A stretch of 64,000 nt of DNA. Origin: Thermoplasmata archaeon (GTDB lineage: Archaea > Thermoplasmatota > E2 > DHVEG-1). Positions 43,499 through 54,035 of the stretch are shown piece by piece; within the stretch, counting starts at the first letter, position 1; the number at the start of each line of letters is the position of its first letter. The DNA is taken from assembly GCA_020054475.1 (NCBI GenBank), contig JAHWGJ010000006.1, positions 1 to 64,000 of the forward strand. The letters run 5' to 3'. The translations under genes were made by a program, and so were the position numbers. Under the pieces are notes generated by a model. That model had not been told where the DNA came from. It did no database searches and worked only from the letters and a program-made list of their open reading frames with translations.

Positions 43499-44808
43499 AA
43501 AAAAATAAATTAATTATCATATCTTTAATTTTCTTTTTTTCTCTTTTTTTATCATTTAATGCAAATGCTCAGATTTCAAATGTGCTAATTGTTGAAATAA
43601 ATGATACAATAAATCAATCAACAGTTGAATTGTTATATGAAGCTATTCAAGAAGCTGATTATCAAAAATCACAAGCGATTATACTTTTATTGAATACCCC
43701 GGGGGGGGGATTACAACAAACTTTTGAAATTGCTGAAATTATTAAAAATAGTGAAATCCCAGTAGTTGGTTATGTTTATCCAAGTGGTTCAACTGCTTGG
43801 TCTGCTGGGACATTCATATTAATTAGTACCCATATTGCTTCAATGGCTAATAATACAATAATTGGATCTTGTCAACCTGTTGAAATAACGTTAGAAGGAA
43901 CGAGAACCATTAATGATTCAAAGACAATAAATGCATTAGTTCAGTGGATTCAAGAAAGAGCAGATATTTATAGTAGAAATAAAACACTTGTTAAAGAATT
44001 TATAATAGATAATAGAAATATTAATGCTTCAATAGCAGAAAAATTTGGAGTAATTGAATATGTTTCGGATTCTATTGAAATTTTATTGAAAAAAATTGAT
44101 GGAGATATTGTTGAAACATTAAATGGAAATTTAACGATAAACACCAAATATGCAGAACAAATATATTATTCGCCATCTATTAAAATTATATTTTTAAAAA
44201 TTTTATCAAATCCAATACTTCAATCATTATTATTAATGCTTGGAGTTTTTGCATTGATTTTTGGAATATCATCACCCGGATTTGGTGCTGAGGTTTTCGG
44301 CGTTATAGCTATATTATTATCCTTAATTGGGTCAGGATTTAGCATTCCTGAATTTAGCATAATATTTATAATACTTGGTTTTCTATTATTAATAATTGAA
44401 ATATTTGCTACGCCCGGCTTTGGCATAATAGGGCTAGGTGGAATTATAAGTTTGAGTTTAGGGTCAATATTTATTATTCCTACATATTCAACAAGGAATT
44501 GGATGATATCAATGGATTGGATAAATGATATAATATTAATATTAATTGTTACAGCTGTTCTTATTTCAATATTTTTTGGATTTTTACTTTATAAAATTAT
44601 CCAAATAAGAAAAAAGAAAAAAGCTGTCGGAGTATTTGAAGGTGAATTTGCAACAACAATTGAAAGAATATCTCCAGATAAACCTGGTTATATAAAATTT
44701 AAAGGTGAATTATGGAAAGCTAAATCTAAAGATTTTATTGAACTAGGAACTAAGGTTGTTATAATTAAAAAAGATGATGTTTATTTAATTGTTGAACCAG
44801 AAAAATAA
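43495..44808 (+). CDS. NfeD-type membrane serine protease (ClpP class)
   Basis: The 437-residue protein has a signal peptide, a ClpP-class protease domain with LLNTPGGGLQQT and PSGSTAWSAGTFI carrying the nucleophile Ser, about four membrane helices, and a C-terminal OB-fold (EGEFATTIERISPDKPGYI). Partner of the upstream stomatin; relatives cleave hydrophobic stomatin tails. A nine-G run within the NTPGGG codons does not disturb the frame. Confidence 0.93.
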   Translation: MKKNKLIIISLIFFFSLFLSFNANAQISNVLIVEINDTINQSTVELLYEAIQEADYQKSQAIILLLNTPGGGLQQTFEIAEIIKNSEIPVVGYVYPSGSTAWSAGTFILISTHIASMANNTIIGSCQPVEITLEGTRTINDSKTINALVQWIQERADIYSRNKTLVKEFIIDNRNINASIAEKFGVIEYVSDSIEILLKKIDGDIVETLNGNLTINTKYAEQIYYSPSIKIIFLKILSNPILQSLLLMLGVFALIFGISSPGFGAEVFGVIAILLSLIGSGFSIPEFSIIFIILGFLLLIIEIFATPGFGIIGLGGIISLSLGSIFIIPTYSTRNWMISMDWINDIILILIVTAVLISIFFGFLLYKIIQIRKKKKAVGVFEGEFATTIERISPDKPGYIKFKGELWKAKSKDFIELGTKVVIIKKDDVYLIVEPEK

Positions 44809-44847
44809 CGACCAAACATTAATCAACCATTATCCTTTTTCCCAGAG

Positions 44848-46101
44848 ATGTTTAAAATGCAAAATGACATAAGATTACAGTTTCTTGGCGGTAGTAATAA
44901 AGTTGGTAGCTTATCGCTTATGCTAGATACAAATGGAACAAGAGTATTATTTGATTATGGGATGACTCCAAGTAAACCACCAACATTTCCAATGCAACCT
45001 CCACCTGTAGATCATATGTTTTTAAGCCATTCTCATTTGGATCATTCAGGAATGACACCTTATATCTGTTCGAGAGACAATCAAAAAATTCATTCAACAA
45101 AACTTACATCTGAAATATCATATTTACTTCATAAGGATTCTATTAAAATTGCGAAAATGGAAGGTTACGCCCCATTATATAATATGAATGATGTTAAACA
45201 AACAAAAACAAATGTTATTCCTGTTGAACCAACTAAAAAAAAATTTTTAAATAACGACCATGAAATTCGCTTTCATTCTGCAGGACATATTCCCGGGTCT
45301 CTCATGTTTGAAATGGTGGGATCAAGAAATTTTTTATTTACAGGGGATTTCAATATTCAAGATACCAACTTAGTTAAAGCCACTAAACCAATCAAATGTG
45401 ATATTTTATGTATGGAGGGTACTTATGCTGGGAGAGATCATCCAAAAAAAAGAGAAGAATTGGAAAAAGAGCTGATAGACAAAATTGAAGAAGTTATTAT
45501 GCGAGGGGGATTAGCAATTTTACCTGCTTTTGCAGTTTCCAGGTCACAAGAGCTCGTTCTAATTTTAAAAAATTCAGGATTCAATATTTGGTATGATGGA
45601 ATGGGTAGAAAAGTATCAGAAATTTTTTTAAAATACCCAAAATATCTGCGATCTGAAAAAAATCTTAGAGATGCACTAAACAGAATTCATTTCGTGCATT
45701 CAGAAAAAGGACGGAAAACAGCCTTAAAATCTGATGTAATTATAACATCTAGCGGAATGATGGATGGCGGACCAGTTTTAAGTTATATGAATAAATTAAA
45801 AAATGATGTAAAAAGTTCAGTGATTTTAACAGGATATCAGATAAAAGGTACTAATAGTAGATTATTAATAGAAAAGAAAAAATTAGATTTTTATGGAGTT
45901 ATTGAAAAAGTTGCATGTGATGTAGAATATTTTGATTTTTCAGGGCATGCTGGACATTCGGAATTAATTGAATTTGCAAAGAATTGCAATCCAGAAAAAA
46001 TTGTATTAATGCATAGTGATAATAGAGAAGCTCTTATAAAACCATTAAGGGAATTTGCTGATGTTTTTACACCTAATGATGGTGAGATTTTAGATTTATA
46101 A
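44848..46101 (+). CDS. Beta-CASP metallo-beta-lactamase RNase/nuclease
   Basis: The 417-residue protein (possible start also at ATG 44857) carries the catalytic SHSHLDHSG motif, downstream His in HSAGHIPGS, Asp in FLFTGDFN and beta-CASP motifs (EGTYAGRDH; AILPAFAVSRSQEL; SSGMMDGGP; FSGHAGHSEL). It lacks the KH domains of aCPSF1, so it belongs to the shorter aRNase J/aCPSF2-like group. It probably processes or degrades RNA. Confidence 0.92.
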   Translation: MFKMQNDIRLQFLGGSNKVGSLSLMLDTNGTRVLFDYGMTPSKPPTFPMQPPPVDHMFLSHSHLDHSGMTPYICSRDNQKIHSTKLTSEISYLLHKDSIKIAKMEGYAPLYNMNDVKQTKTNVIPVEPTKKKFLNNDHEIRFHSAGHIPGSLMFEMVGSRNFLFTGDFNIQDTNLVKATKPIKCDILCMEGTYAGRDHPKKREELEKELIDKIEEVIMRGGLAILPAFAVSRSQELVLILKNSGFNIWYDGMGRKVSEIFLKYPKYLRSEKNLRDALNRIHFVHSEKGRKTALKSDVIITSSGMMDGGPVLSYMNKLKNDVKSSVILTGYQIKGTNSRLLIEKKKLDFYGVIEKVACDVEYFDFSGHAGHSELIEFAKNCNPEKIVLMHSDNREALIKPLREFADVFTPNDGEILDL

Positions 46102-46155
46102 TAAAATTTCTTTTATAATTTGATTTTATCATATAATCAAAAGGAGACCATTGAA

Positions 46156-47403
46156 ATGTCAGAAATATCAAGGAGACAAAAATACGATCTCAAAAGAAAA
46201 ATAGAAGATTTAGGCGAATGTCGAGGAAAACATACAGAATTAATCTCGCTTTATGTACCATCAACCAAGCAAATATTTGATGTCGCATCTTATCTTAAAA
46301 ACGAATTGTCCGAATCACAGAATATTAAATCAAAAACAACTAGAAAAAATGTTTTATCTGCAATCGAATCTATTTTAAGTAGGTTAAAAAATTATAAAAC
46401 TCCACCTGAAAATGGAGTTGTTTTTTTTGTTGGTCATAAGAGCATCGGTAGCGATCAAACGTCAATGGTAGCTTTTGTTGTTGAACCTCCTATGCCATTT
46501 AAAACATTTCTTTATCGGTGTGACTCTCTTTTTTATCTTAAACCTTTGGAGGAAATGCTTACTGAAAAGGAAGTGTATGGCTTAATATTAATTGATAGGA
46601 GAGAATGTACTGTTGGAATTTTAAGGGGAAGTAGAATTGATTTACTAAAGTATATGACTTCTCAAGTTCCTGGAAAACATGGGAGAGGCGGGCAATCTCA
46701 AAGAAGATTTGAGAGATTAACAGAGATAGCAGCGCATGAATGGTTTGTAAAATGTGGGGATAAAATTAGTGAGATATTTCTTAGCGAGGAGAATATAAAA
46801 GGTATATTTGCTGGAGGGCCTGGGCCAACAAAAAAATATTTTTTTGAGGAAAAATATTTACATTATTCTATTCAGGATAAAATTATTGATATGTTTGATA
46901 CGGGTTATACAGATGAATATGGTTTAAGAGAACTTGTATCAAAAGCTTCAGAAACAATGGAGAATCTTGAAGTTGCTAAAGAGAAATCAGTAATGAAGCA
47001 ATTTCTAAAGGAAATAACTAAAAACGAAAAAAGCCTAGCAATTTATGGTGAAGATCAAATTAGAAAGGCATTGGAAATGGGCGCGGTTGATATCATATTA
47101 TTTTCAGATAATCTTAGAAAATATAGAATTTATTTGAAATGCCAAAATTGTAACTTTAATAAAGAAATTACAATCAATCAGGATTTACTTGAAGAATATA
47201 TGCCGCCAAAATGTTCAAAATGTGATACATCTTCCACAATGGAAATTGTAGAAAAAAAAGATATTATTGACGAATTATCCGAAAAAGCTGAAAAAATTGG
47301 ATGTAAAATATTTCTTATTTCTAGAAATAGTGAAGAGGGTGATTCATTATATTCTGCTTTTAATGGAATTGCAGGAATTTCAAGATATCATTTAGATATA
47401 TAA
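46156..47403 (+). CDS. prf1: Peptide chain release factor aRF1
   Basis: The roughly 415-residue protein has the stop-codon recognition motif NIKS (residues 56-59) and YRCDSLF, and the peptide-release motif GGQ (178-180) in KHGRGGQSQRRFERL. A C-terminal zinc-ribbon region has CQNC and CSKC. It ends translation at all stop codons. AAGGAG upstream of ATG 46156 defines the start; an in-frame start at 46120 adds 12 residues and is less likely. Confidence 0.97.
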   Translation: MSEISRRQKYDLKRKIEDLGECRGKHTELISLYVPSTKQIFDVASYLKNELSESQNIKSKTTRKNVLSAIESILSRLKNYKTPPENGVVFFVGHKSIGSDQTSMVAFVVEPPMPFKTFLYRCDSLFYLKPLEEMLTEKEVYGLILIDRRECTVGILRGSRIDLLKYMTSQVPGKHGRGGQSQRRFERLTEIAAHEWFVKCGDKISEIFLSEENIKGIFAGGPGPTKKYFFEEKYLHYSIQDKIIDMFDTGYTDEYGLRELVSKASETMENLEVAKEKSVMKQFLKEITKNEKSLAIYGEDQIRKALEMGAVDIILFSDNLRKYRIYLKCQNCNFNKEITINQDLLEEYMPPKCSKCDTSSTMEIVEKKDIIDELSEKAEKIGCKIFLISRNSEEGDSLYSAFNGIAGISRYHLDI

Positions 47404-47552
47404 ATATATCATAATAAAAATAAATTATTTTTTTTTAAGTAAATAAATAGTATCTTATAATTTATTTATATTTTTTTTTTATTTTAATTATTATAATCTG
47501 TACCGATGGTTTTATAAATAAAGAAATATATTATTTAATTTGGTTATGAACG

Positions 47553-49601
47553 ATGTCGTCTCGAGATAATTTCAAGTCTTTTATTCCTCCTAATAAAATA
47601 ATTCCTGAACTTACAATAAAAGCTGTTTTAGTTGGAGCATTATTGGCAATCATCTTAGGTTCTGCTAATGCTTATCTTGGTCTTTATGCAGGATTGACGG
47701 TTTCAGCTGTAATTCCTGGTGCTGTAATGGCTTTCGCTTTATTGAAACCATTTAAAGGTACTATTCTTGAAGTTAATATTGGTATGATGGGTGCTGCAGC
47801 AGGTGAAGCACTTGCGGCGGGAGTTATATTTACAATACCGGCATTAGTATTACTTGGGACATGGACAGAAATTCAATATCTAGAAACGACTCTTATAGCT
47901 TTACTGGGTGGAATTCTAGGTGTTTTATGGATGATTCCGTTAAGAAGAGCTTTGATTATAAAAACAGATTTACCTTTTCCAGAAGGTGTTGCAGTTGCTG
48001 CTGTTCTAACTACAACAGTGGGTGATGGAGAAAATTCCTCAAAGGTAAAAAGCAAATCTTCTGGAGTAAGCGGTATATGGTTAATAGTAGGTGTTCTATT
48101 AGCAGGAATATTCAAATTTGGTCAGGTTGCATTAAAAACCTTTAGCGGTGCAATTCATAGTATTATAGATATTGGAAAATTTAGTATCGGGGGAAGAGAA
48201 GGAAATGGCGTTTTTTATGGCGGAGTAGCTTCATCTCCTGCATTACTTGGAGTAGGTTGGATTATAGGGCCGAAAATAGCCTCTTTTGTTTTTGTGGGGG
48301 GATTATTAGGTTGGGTAATCCTTGCTCCATTAATAGCATTAGCCACTGGCTTACCAACACCAACTACACCCTCTCAAATTACAGATGCACTTTCTTTTGG
48401 TTCTGGTAATTTTGAAACAGGAAAATTAATATGGGGTTTCTATGAGATTTGGGGGAATTATATCAGGTATATTGGCGTAGGGGCCATGGTAGTTGGTGGA
48501 TTATATACTATATTCAAATTAAGATCAAATCTAAGCCAAGGATTAAAAGAAGCTATAGCAGGAATTACAGGAGGACAGATAGAAGCGAAAAAAAGAACGG
48601 ATCAAGATTTGAATTTTAAATTTGTATTTTTATTAATTGGAGCTCTTACAATTCCTGTATTTATACTATACGGATATGTTTCAAATGAATGGGCTATATC
48701 TGGAATTATGGCAGTTTTTGCAATTTTATTTGCCTTTATTGCAAGTGCAATAGCAGGATATATGGCAGGATTATTAGGATCATCAAATAATCCTATATCT
48801 GGCGTAACTGTATCCGTTCTTCTTATTACATCTTTGATATTATTAGGATTTGGTCTTTCAGGTAATGTTGGAGCATATGGTGTTGCGATATTAATTGCAG
48901 CAGTAATATGTTGTGCAGCAGCAATTTCTGGAGATGTTCTTCAGTCGATGACTTGTGGTCAAATGATTGGAGCGACGCCGAAAAATCAACAAATAGCGGA
49001 AATTATTGGAGTTTTGGCAGCGGCTCCTGTATTAGCATTAGTGGTTTCGGCTCTTGATCAAGCATATAGAATTGGTAGCACTAATTTACCTGCACCCCAA
49101 GCATTTCTTATGGCTGGAATAGTAAAGGGCGTGTTAGGTGGAGAAATGGTATGGCCTTTCGTTCTTGCAGGTGCAGTACTTGCATTTGTACTTATTTTAA
49201 TTGATTTACCTGTTTTACCAGTTGCAATTGGTATCTATTTACCATTTACTTTAGCTGTCCCTATTTTTGGAGGGGGAGTTGTAAGACATATAACAAATAT
49301 CTTTATTACTAGGAAATATGGATCAAGTGATGAAGAACAAATAAGTGAATGGGAGCTAGCAATTAAACAAACCGATGTAAAACCAAAGGAAAAAATTATA
49401 AGGACAGGTCTACTCTTAACCGCTGGATTAATTGCAGGAGAAGCATTAATGGGGGTAATAGTAGCATTTCTAATTATCGGTGGTATAAATCTATCAATTT
49501 TTGAATATCCTCCAATATGGCCCGGTTTAATATTATGGATCTTTGTTGCAATACTTCTTGCATACATCCCGCTGAGGGAAATATTTGCAAATGAAAAATA
49601 A
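47553..49601 (+). CDS. OPT family oligopeptide transporter
   Basis: The 682-residue protein has about 14-16 membrane helices and the prokaryotic OPT features LTIKAVLVGALLAIILGSAN, AYLGLYAGLTVSA-type motif and TDLPFPEGVAVA. It likely imports peptides (or metal chelates) by cation symport. A PqqD-like gene overlaps its 3' end, which suggests linked expression. Peptide uptake fits the amino-acid-degrading enzymes elsewhere in the window. Confidence 0.93.
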   Translation: MSSRDNFKSFIPPNKIIPELTIKAVLVGALLAIILGSANAYLGLYAGLTVSAVIPGAVMAFALLKPFKGTILEVNIGMMGAAAGEALAAGVIFTIPALVLLGTWTEIQYLETTLIALLGGILGVLWMIPLRRALIIKTDLPFPEGVAVAAVLTTTVGDGENSSKVKSKSSGVSGIWLIVGVLLAGIFKFGQVALKTFSGAIHSIIDIGKFSIGGREGNGVFYGGVASSPALLGVGWIIGPKIASFVFVGGLLGWVILAPLIALATGLPTPTTPSQITDALSFGSGNFETGKLIWGFYEIWGNYIRYIGVGAMVVGGLYTIFKLRSNLSQGLKEAIAGITGGQIEAKKRTDQDLNFKFVFLLIGALTIPVFILYGYVSNEWAISGIMAVFAILFAFIASAIAGYMAGLLGSSNNPISGVTVSVLLITSLILLGFGLSGNVGAYGVAILIAAVICCAAAISGDVLQSMTCGQMIGATPKNQQIAEIIGVLAAAPVLALVVSALDQAYRIGSTNLPAPQAFLMAGIVKGVLGGEMVWPFVLAGAVLAFVLILIDLPVLPVAIGIYLPFTLAVPIFGGGVVRHITNIFITRKYGSSDEEQISEWELAIKQTDVKPKEKIIRTGLLLTAGLIAGEALMGVIVAFLIIGGINLSIFEYPPIWPGLILWIFVAILLAYIPLREIFANEK

Positions 49602-49944
49602 GAAAAATACCAAAATTCCAACAATTGAAGAATTTAACATATATAAACCAATAAGATTAGATTTTACATGGGAAATAAAAGATGATGGTATAGTAGTTAT
49701 AAAAGTACCAAAGTTTAATAGTAAATATGGTAAATCTTTTTGCAAAATAATAAAAAAAGAAAATTCTTTTTCAGCAAATTTAGATAGATTAGGGTCTAGT
49801 GTTTGGAAGTATTGTGATGGTACAAATTCAGTAAAAAAAATTCTTGATAATCTGTTAAAAGAATTTCCAGATGAAAAAAATATTGACCAAAGATTATACT
49901 TGTTTCTTCAACAAATGAAAAATTTACATTATATATATTTTTAG
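49591..49944 (+). CDS. PqqD-like peptide-chaperone domain protein
   Basis: The 117-residue protein has LDRLGSSVWKYCDGTNSVKK followed by LLKEFPDEKNIDQRLYLFLQ, the PqqD winged-helix/RRE pattern that binds peptides for RiPP-type maturases. It begins inside the last codons of the OPT gene in another frame. No radical SAM maturase or precursor peptide is nearby, so its role is open. Confidence 0.8.
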   Translation: MKNKKNTKIPTIEEFNIYKPIRLDFTWEIKDDGIVVIKVPKFNSKYGKSFCKIIKKENSFSANLDRLGSSVWKYCDGTNSVKKILDNLLKEFPDEKNIDQRLYLFLQQMKNLHYIYF

Positions 49945-49946
49945 TT

Positions 49947-50612
49947 TCATTCAAGATGTGATTCTTCAATATTTAAAAAACCACTATCTCTTCTCCATTT
50001 AATAGAATAAGTATCAATAATAAGTTTTTTTTTAAAAATTGGACCATCTAATGTTATAGTTTCATATTCCCCGCCTTCTCCTGCAATATTTATTTTATAT
50101 TTTTTCGATAATTTTCCTATATCATTTATGAATTTTTTATCCAAATATTTGCCAAGCCATTTTTCATCTAATCCAAATGCAGAAACTCCTACTATCATAT
50201 TTTTAAATCCTGCTTTTATTTGTTCATCAATAATCTTCATTTGGTCTTTATGCCATAATGGTGTAAATGATTTGATTTTCAAATCATGACAAATTTTTTC
50301 TATTCTAGTTCTTTGATATTCCGAATCAATAGCACCGCTTATTATTCCATCTATTTCAAGATCTCTAAGAATATCTTTCAAATCTTCAACTTCTTCCTCC
50401 TTATTCCCCTCTGAAATTTTATTAATATATTGAATATCTAAAGCTTGTGCAATTTTTTTTGTTTGATCAATGTTTAAACTATGAAACATCCAAGAATTTT
50501 TTTTTTTAGGTATTATTGTCACTAAATGAGTAATGTTCCATCCCCATTGTTTTGCAATATAAATAGAAAAAACTGAATCCTTTCCGCCAGAAAATAAAGA
50601 AGCCACATTCAT
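49947..50612 (-). CDS. dph6: Diphthine-ammonia ligase
   Basis: The 221-residue protein has the PP-loop ATP pyrophosphatase motif ASLFSGGKDSVFSIYI and the family-specific GAIDSEYQRTRIEKIC, TPLWHKDQ and GEGGEYET motifs. It performs the last amidation step of diphthamide on elongation factor 2. The gene is convergent with the PqqD-like gene, with two bases between stops. Confidence 0.95.
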   Translation of the reverse strand: MNVASLFSGGKDSVFSIYIAKQWGWNITHLVTIIPKKKNSWMFHSLNIDQTKKIAQALDIQYINKISEGNKEEEVEDLKDILRDLEIDGIISGAIDSEYQRTRIEKICHDLKIKSFTPLWHKDQMKIIDEQIKAGFKNMIVGVSAFGLDEKWLGKYLDKKFINDIGKLSKKYKINIAGEGGEYETITLDGPIFKKKLIIDTYSIKWRRDSGFLNIEESHLE

Positions 50613-50645
50613 AATAATGAATGCAACAACTAATTTATAATAATA

Positions 50646-51875
50646 TTATTTTAATATTCCTTTGAGAAAACTATACAACTTTGGATAACTATCAAATATA
50701 TTTGATATAAAATTTAAATTACTTTTTGGCATACTAATTTCCAAAGTTGCCCAATCACTTTCTGCCCCCGTCTCATCTTTTGCCTTTACAAATAATGTAT
50801 AATTCCCTTCATTTTCCCATGAAAAACTTTTTGTAATTTCTTCACCTGAATTATAAGGGCCATCCCAAGAGACACCGGGACATCCATCATACCAAAGAAT
50901 CCAATAATAAACATCATCACCATCAGGATCAATTGTTGAAAATGTATATTCATAATTTTTTCCATTTTTACCGCTACTAGGTCCAATAATAGTTGGAATT
51001 TCTGGAGGATCATTTTGTATTTCTAAATTATTTACAATTGTTACATCAATTTCAATTTCACCTTCAGATAACAAATTGACACTTAAGCTCAAATTTAAAT
51101 CATGCACATCTCTATTTCCACTTGATTCTATTTTATTTCTATAATATGATTCCTCTTCATATCCCCCTACTAAAACCTGATAACCACCATCAAAAAATGA
51201 TGTTGGATATCCATAAATATTATATTCAAAAGCAAGTCTATTTCCAGCATCAACATTTTCATCTCCTACTAATGCAACGAAATAAAAAGGATAATCACCG
51301 GATTCATATATGCTGCTCAAAGCTTCTGCCATTACAGGGCAATAAGGACACCAAGTTGCTGTGCCTTCTTCTACAAAAACAGTATGAGAAAATTCTGAAT
51401 TTATTGTATTATATCCAATATTACCAGGTTCAGCGCCAGCAGCAGCATCGACATAATATGCATCGAATTTATTTCTTGTTGGAGGATATGCAAACCCATC
51501 GTGAGCCTCTGAGTTAAAAACAGCGGCGATAACCATTAAATTATCTTCCTGTATATTACTATAACCTGCATCTTGCCCATTCCAAATAATTTTATTATTA
51601 TAGGTTTCCAAATAAGATATATCAATTGTTTCATCAAAAGCATAATCTAAAAAAGCATAGTGATAAGGATCTCTATCATAATTATCCCATCGAGACTGTG
51701 GCTCAACTACATAAATCTTTAATAGCCCGCTATAACCATTCTCAAAATTTGCGCTATTGTCAGGATTATTGATTTTCTCCTCGATTAAATTTGAATCAAT
51801 ATTCATTGCCCCTACATAAGAACTTGTAATAAAAAATATTACAATACCGAAAACTAATATCATATTTTTCTTCAT
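50646..51875 (-). CDS. Secreted thioredoxin-fold protein with Ig/PKD-like domain
   Basis: The protein (about 409 residues from ATG 51875, after GGGGTAAT) has a signal peptide, a central thioredoxin-like domain with EEGTATWCPYCPVMAEAL (CPYC active site, about residue 170), and a C-terminal beta-rich fold with IDPDGDDVYYWILWYDG typical of archaeal surface proteins. It may catalyse disulfide exchange outside the cell. A final hydrophobic tail (FDSYPKLYSFLKGILK) could attach to the envelope. Confidence 0.85.
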   Translation of the reverse strand: MKKNMILVFGIVIFFITSSYVGAMNIDSNLIEEKINNPDNSANFENGYSGLLKIYVVEPQSRWDNYDRDPYHYAFLDYAFDETIDISYLETYNNKIIWNGQDAGYSNIQEDNLMVIAAVFNSEAHDGFAYPPTRNKFDAYYVDAAAGAEPGNIGYNTINSEFSHTVFVEEGTATWCPYCPVMAEALSSIYESGDYPFYFVALVGDENVDAGNRLAFEYNIYGYPTSFFDGGYQVLVGGYEEESYYRNKIESSGNRDVHDLNLSLSVNLLSEGEIEIDVTIVNNLEIQNDPPEIPTIIGPSSGKNGKNYEYTFSTIDPDGDDVYYWILWYDGCPGVSWDGPYNSGEEITKSFSWENEGNYTLFVKAKDETGAESDWATLEISMPKSNLNFISNIFDSYPKLYSFLKGILK

Positions 51876-52075
51876 ATTATTACCCCATTTTAACAATTGT
51901 TAATAAATATATTATTCAATATAAATAGATTTCCCTATATTATATAAAATTTAGATAAAGGTAACATCAATTAGAAAACAACTGTACAACAAATCTTAAT
52001 ATATAATAAAAGAAAAATTAACTTATAAAAAAATCCTTGAAATAATAAAAAATTGTTTATAAATGGAGAAAAAAC

Positions 52076-53122
52076 ATGAATATAATTAAAATAATAACAT
52101 CATTTTTTTGCCTTCTAATTTTATTAAACTCATTAATAACAGTTGCAGATTCAAATAATAATCTTTTTTCAAATGAATACAATTATGATCCTCCCGTTAT
52201 TCAATTAATATATCCAAAAGGCGGAGAAAAATTAAATGAAACAATAACAATTAAATGGATTGCGTATCATAGCGACAACACATATGAACATCTAAACATA
52301 AACATATATTATCAAACAAAAAACTCAGAAAATTGGATAGAAATTATAAAATTTTTACCAAACACTGGAGAATATAATTGGAGCACTCATAATTTATTAG
52401 ATAATAATTATATAATAAGAATTTTAACAATAGATGAAGATAATAATATTGCAATTGCCACAAGTGAAGAATTTACAGTTAATAATGGTAATAAAGAGCT
52501 AGAAATTACTAATATTATAATTAAAGATAATACAATAAATAAATCAACATGGGTTAAAGACTGCGATAATATTACAATAAATGCAATTATAACTGGTTTT
52601 GGGGCCGATCAACTTTCAATAAATAATATAACAGCAGATTTAACCGGATTTAATTTAGGAAAAAAAGTAAATCCTAATAGTTATGATGGTAAAAACGCCA
52701 TATGGAAATTATATTATGTAAAATGTATTGAATATAATAATCAGATATATGTAAAAATTGATGTTAATGATTATATAAATAAAATTTGCACAATTAATGT
52801 AGATAATGAATGTCCAAAATTAACATTAAATAAACCTACCAATGGAATATATTTATACAACAAGAAGTTATTTATCCCTATTGAAAAAACAATTATTTTT
52901 GGTAATATTGAATTTGAACTTGATATTAGTGATAATTCAGTTATTGATCGATTAGAATTTTATATTGATGAAAAATTATCATTTACTTTAAATGATAATT
53001 TTGATAAGTTCAAATTTAACAACAGGCTACTAGGAAGACATTTTATTGAGTTTCGTTTATATGATTTAGCTGGAAATATGATTTCAAAAACAATGATAAT
53101 AAATATTTATAATTTGATATAA
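52076..53122 (+). CDS. Secreted Ig-like repeat protein, function unknown
   Basis: The 348-residue protein has an N-terminal signal peptide (IITSFFCLLILLNSLITVA) and at least three beta-rich domains; the segments IQLIYPKGGEKLNETITIKW and LEFYIDEKLSF resemble Ig-like/bacterial surface folds. It is Asn-rich. It is divergently transcribed from the secreted thioredoxin protein across 200 bp, so the two could be co-regulated. No enzyme motif is seen. Confidence 0.75.
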   Translation: MNIIKIITSFFCLLILLNSLITVADSNNNLFSNEYNYDPPVIQLIYPKGGEKLNETITIKWIAYHSDNTYEHLNINIYYQTKNSENWIEIIKFLPNTGEYNWSTHNLLDNNYIIRILTIDEDNNIAIATSEEFTVNNGNKELEITNIIIKDNTINKSTWVKDCDNITINAIITGFGADQLSINNITADLTGFNLGKKVNPNSYDGKNAIWKLYYVKCIEYNNQIYVKIDVNDYINKICTINVDNECPKLTLNKPTNGIYLYNKKLFIPIEKTIIFGNIEFELDISDNSVIDRLEFYIDEKLSFTLNDNFDKFKFNNRLLGRHFIEFRLYDLAGNMISKTMIINIYNLI

Positions 53123-53262
53123 TAAATTTTTTCAAAATATTTCAAAATTTGAATACTTAGTTTTTTTAAAAAATCAGATTATTATTAAAAAATTTACATA
53201 GAACATATATATCTAAATAAACATGTATTGTTAAAATTAAAAAAACTCATTTATAAAATACT

Positions 53263-54021
53263 ATGGTTTATATTATGAAAATAGGTATAATATGTGGATA
53301 TGAAATTAATGAATTGACTAATAATTCAGAGAAAATAATTGTTGAAACAATTTATGGAAATGTACCAATCAAATTTGTAAAATATAAAAAAAATGAAATT
53401 TATTTCATAAATCGACATGGAGAAAATAAAAATATTCCCCCTCATAAAATCAATTATCGCGCTAATATTCAAGCTTTAAAATCTTGTAAAATCGATAACA
53501 TAATTTCAATACTTACTGTAGGGTCAATGAAAAAAAAAATTAAAGCAGGAGATTTTGTAATTCCAGATGATTTTATTGATTTTACTAAATCAAGGTGTTT
53601 ATCGTATTTTGATGAAGATAGGATACACATAGATATGAATAATCCTTTTTGTCCATCTTTAAGAAAATTATTGATTGAAAGTTGCGAGAAAATTGAAAAA
53701 ATTAATATTCATACTAAAGGAATATATATTACAACGGAAGGCCCTAGATTAGAAACAGCATCAGAAATCAAATGTTTTTCAAATTATTCTGATATTGTTG
53801 GCATGACATTAGTTCCTGAAATTAGTTTGGCTAGAGAAAAAGGAATCTGCTATGTATCTATTTGTATAGTATGTAATATGGCTGCAGGTTTACAAAAAGA
53901 ACTATCAATAGATGAAATATCAAATACTTTTATAGAGCGAAAACCACAATTATTTAATGTAATACAAAACTTTTTACAAAATATTGAAAATAAAAATATA
54001 TGCAAATGCATTAATAAATAA
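53263..54021 (+). CDS. MTA/methylthioinosine-type nucleoside phosphorylase
   Basis: The 252-residue protein (ATG 53275 is an alternative start) matches family II phosphorylases: FINRHGENKNIPPHKINYRA, TVGSMKKKIKAGDFVIPDDF and TTEGPRLETASEI, then VGMTLVPEISLAREKGI. It would cleave methylthioadenosine, methylthioinosine or purine nucleosides using phosphate. It precedes archease with 14 bases between. Confidence 0.9.
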   Translation: MVYIMKIGIICGYEINELTNNSEKIIVETIYGNVPIKFVKYKKNEIYFINRHGENKNIPPHKINYRANIQALKSCKIDNIISILTVGSMKKKIKAGDFVIPDDFIDFTKSRCLSYFDEDRIHIDMNNPFCPSLRKLLIESCEKIEKINIHTKGIYITTEGPRLETASEIKCFSNYSDIVGMTLVPEISLAREKGICYVSICIVCNMAAGLQKELSIDEISNTFIERKPQLFNVIQNFLQNIENKNICKCINK

Positions 54022-54035
54022 TTGATGGAAGGGAT

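Noticed and set aside
43700-43709. Run of nine G in the NfeD gene as a possible frameshift
   Set aside because: The reading T-P-G-G-G through the run matches the conserved protease motif, so the frame is right.
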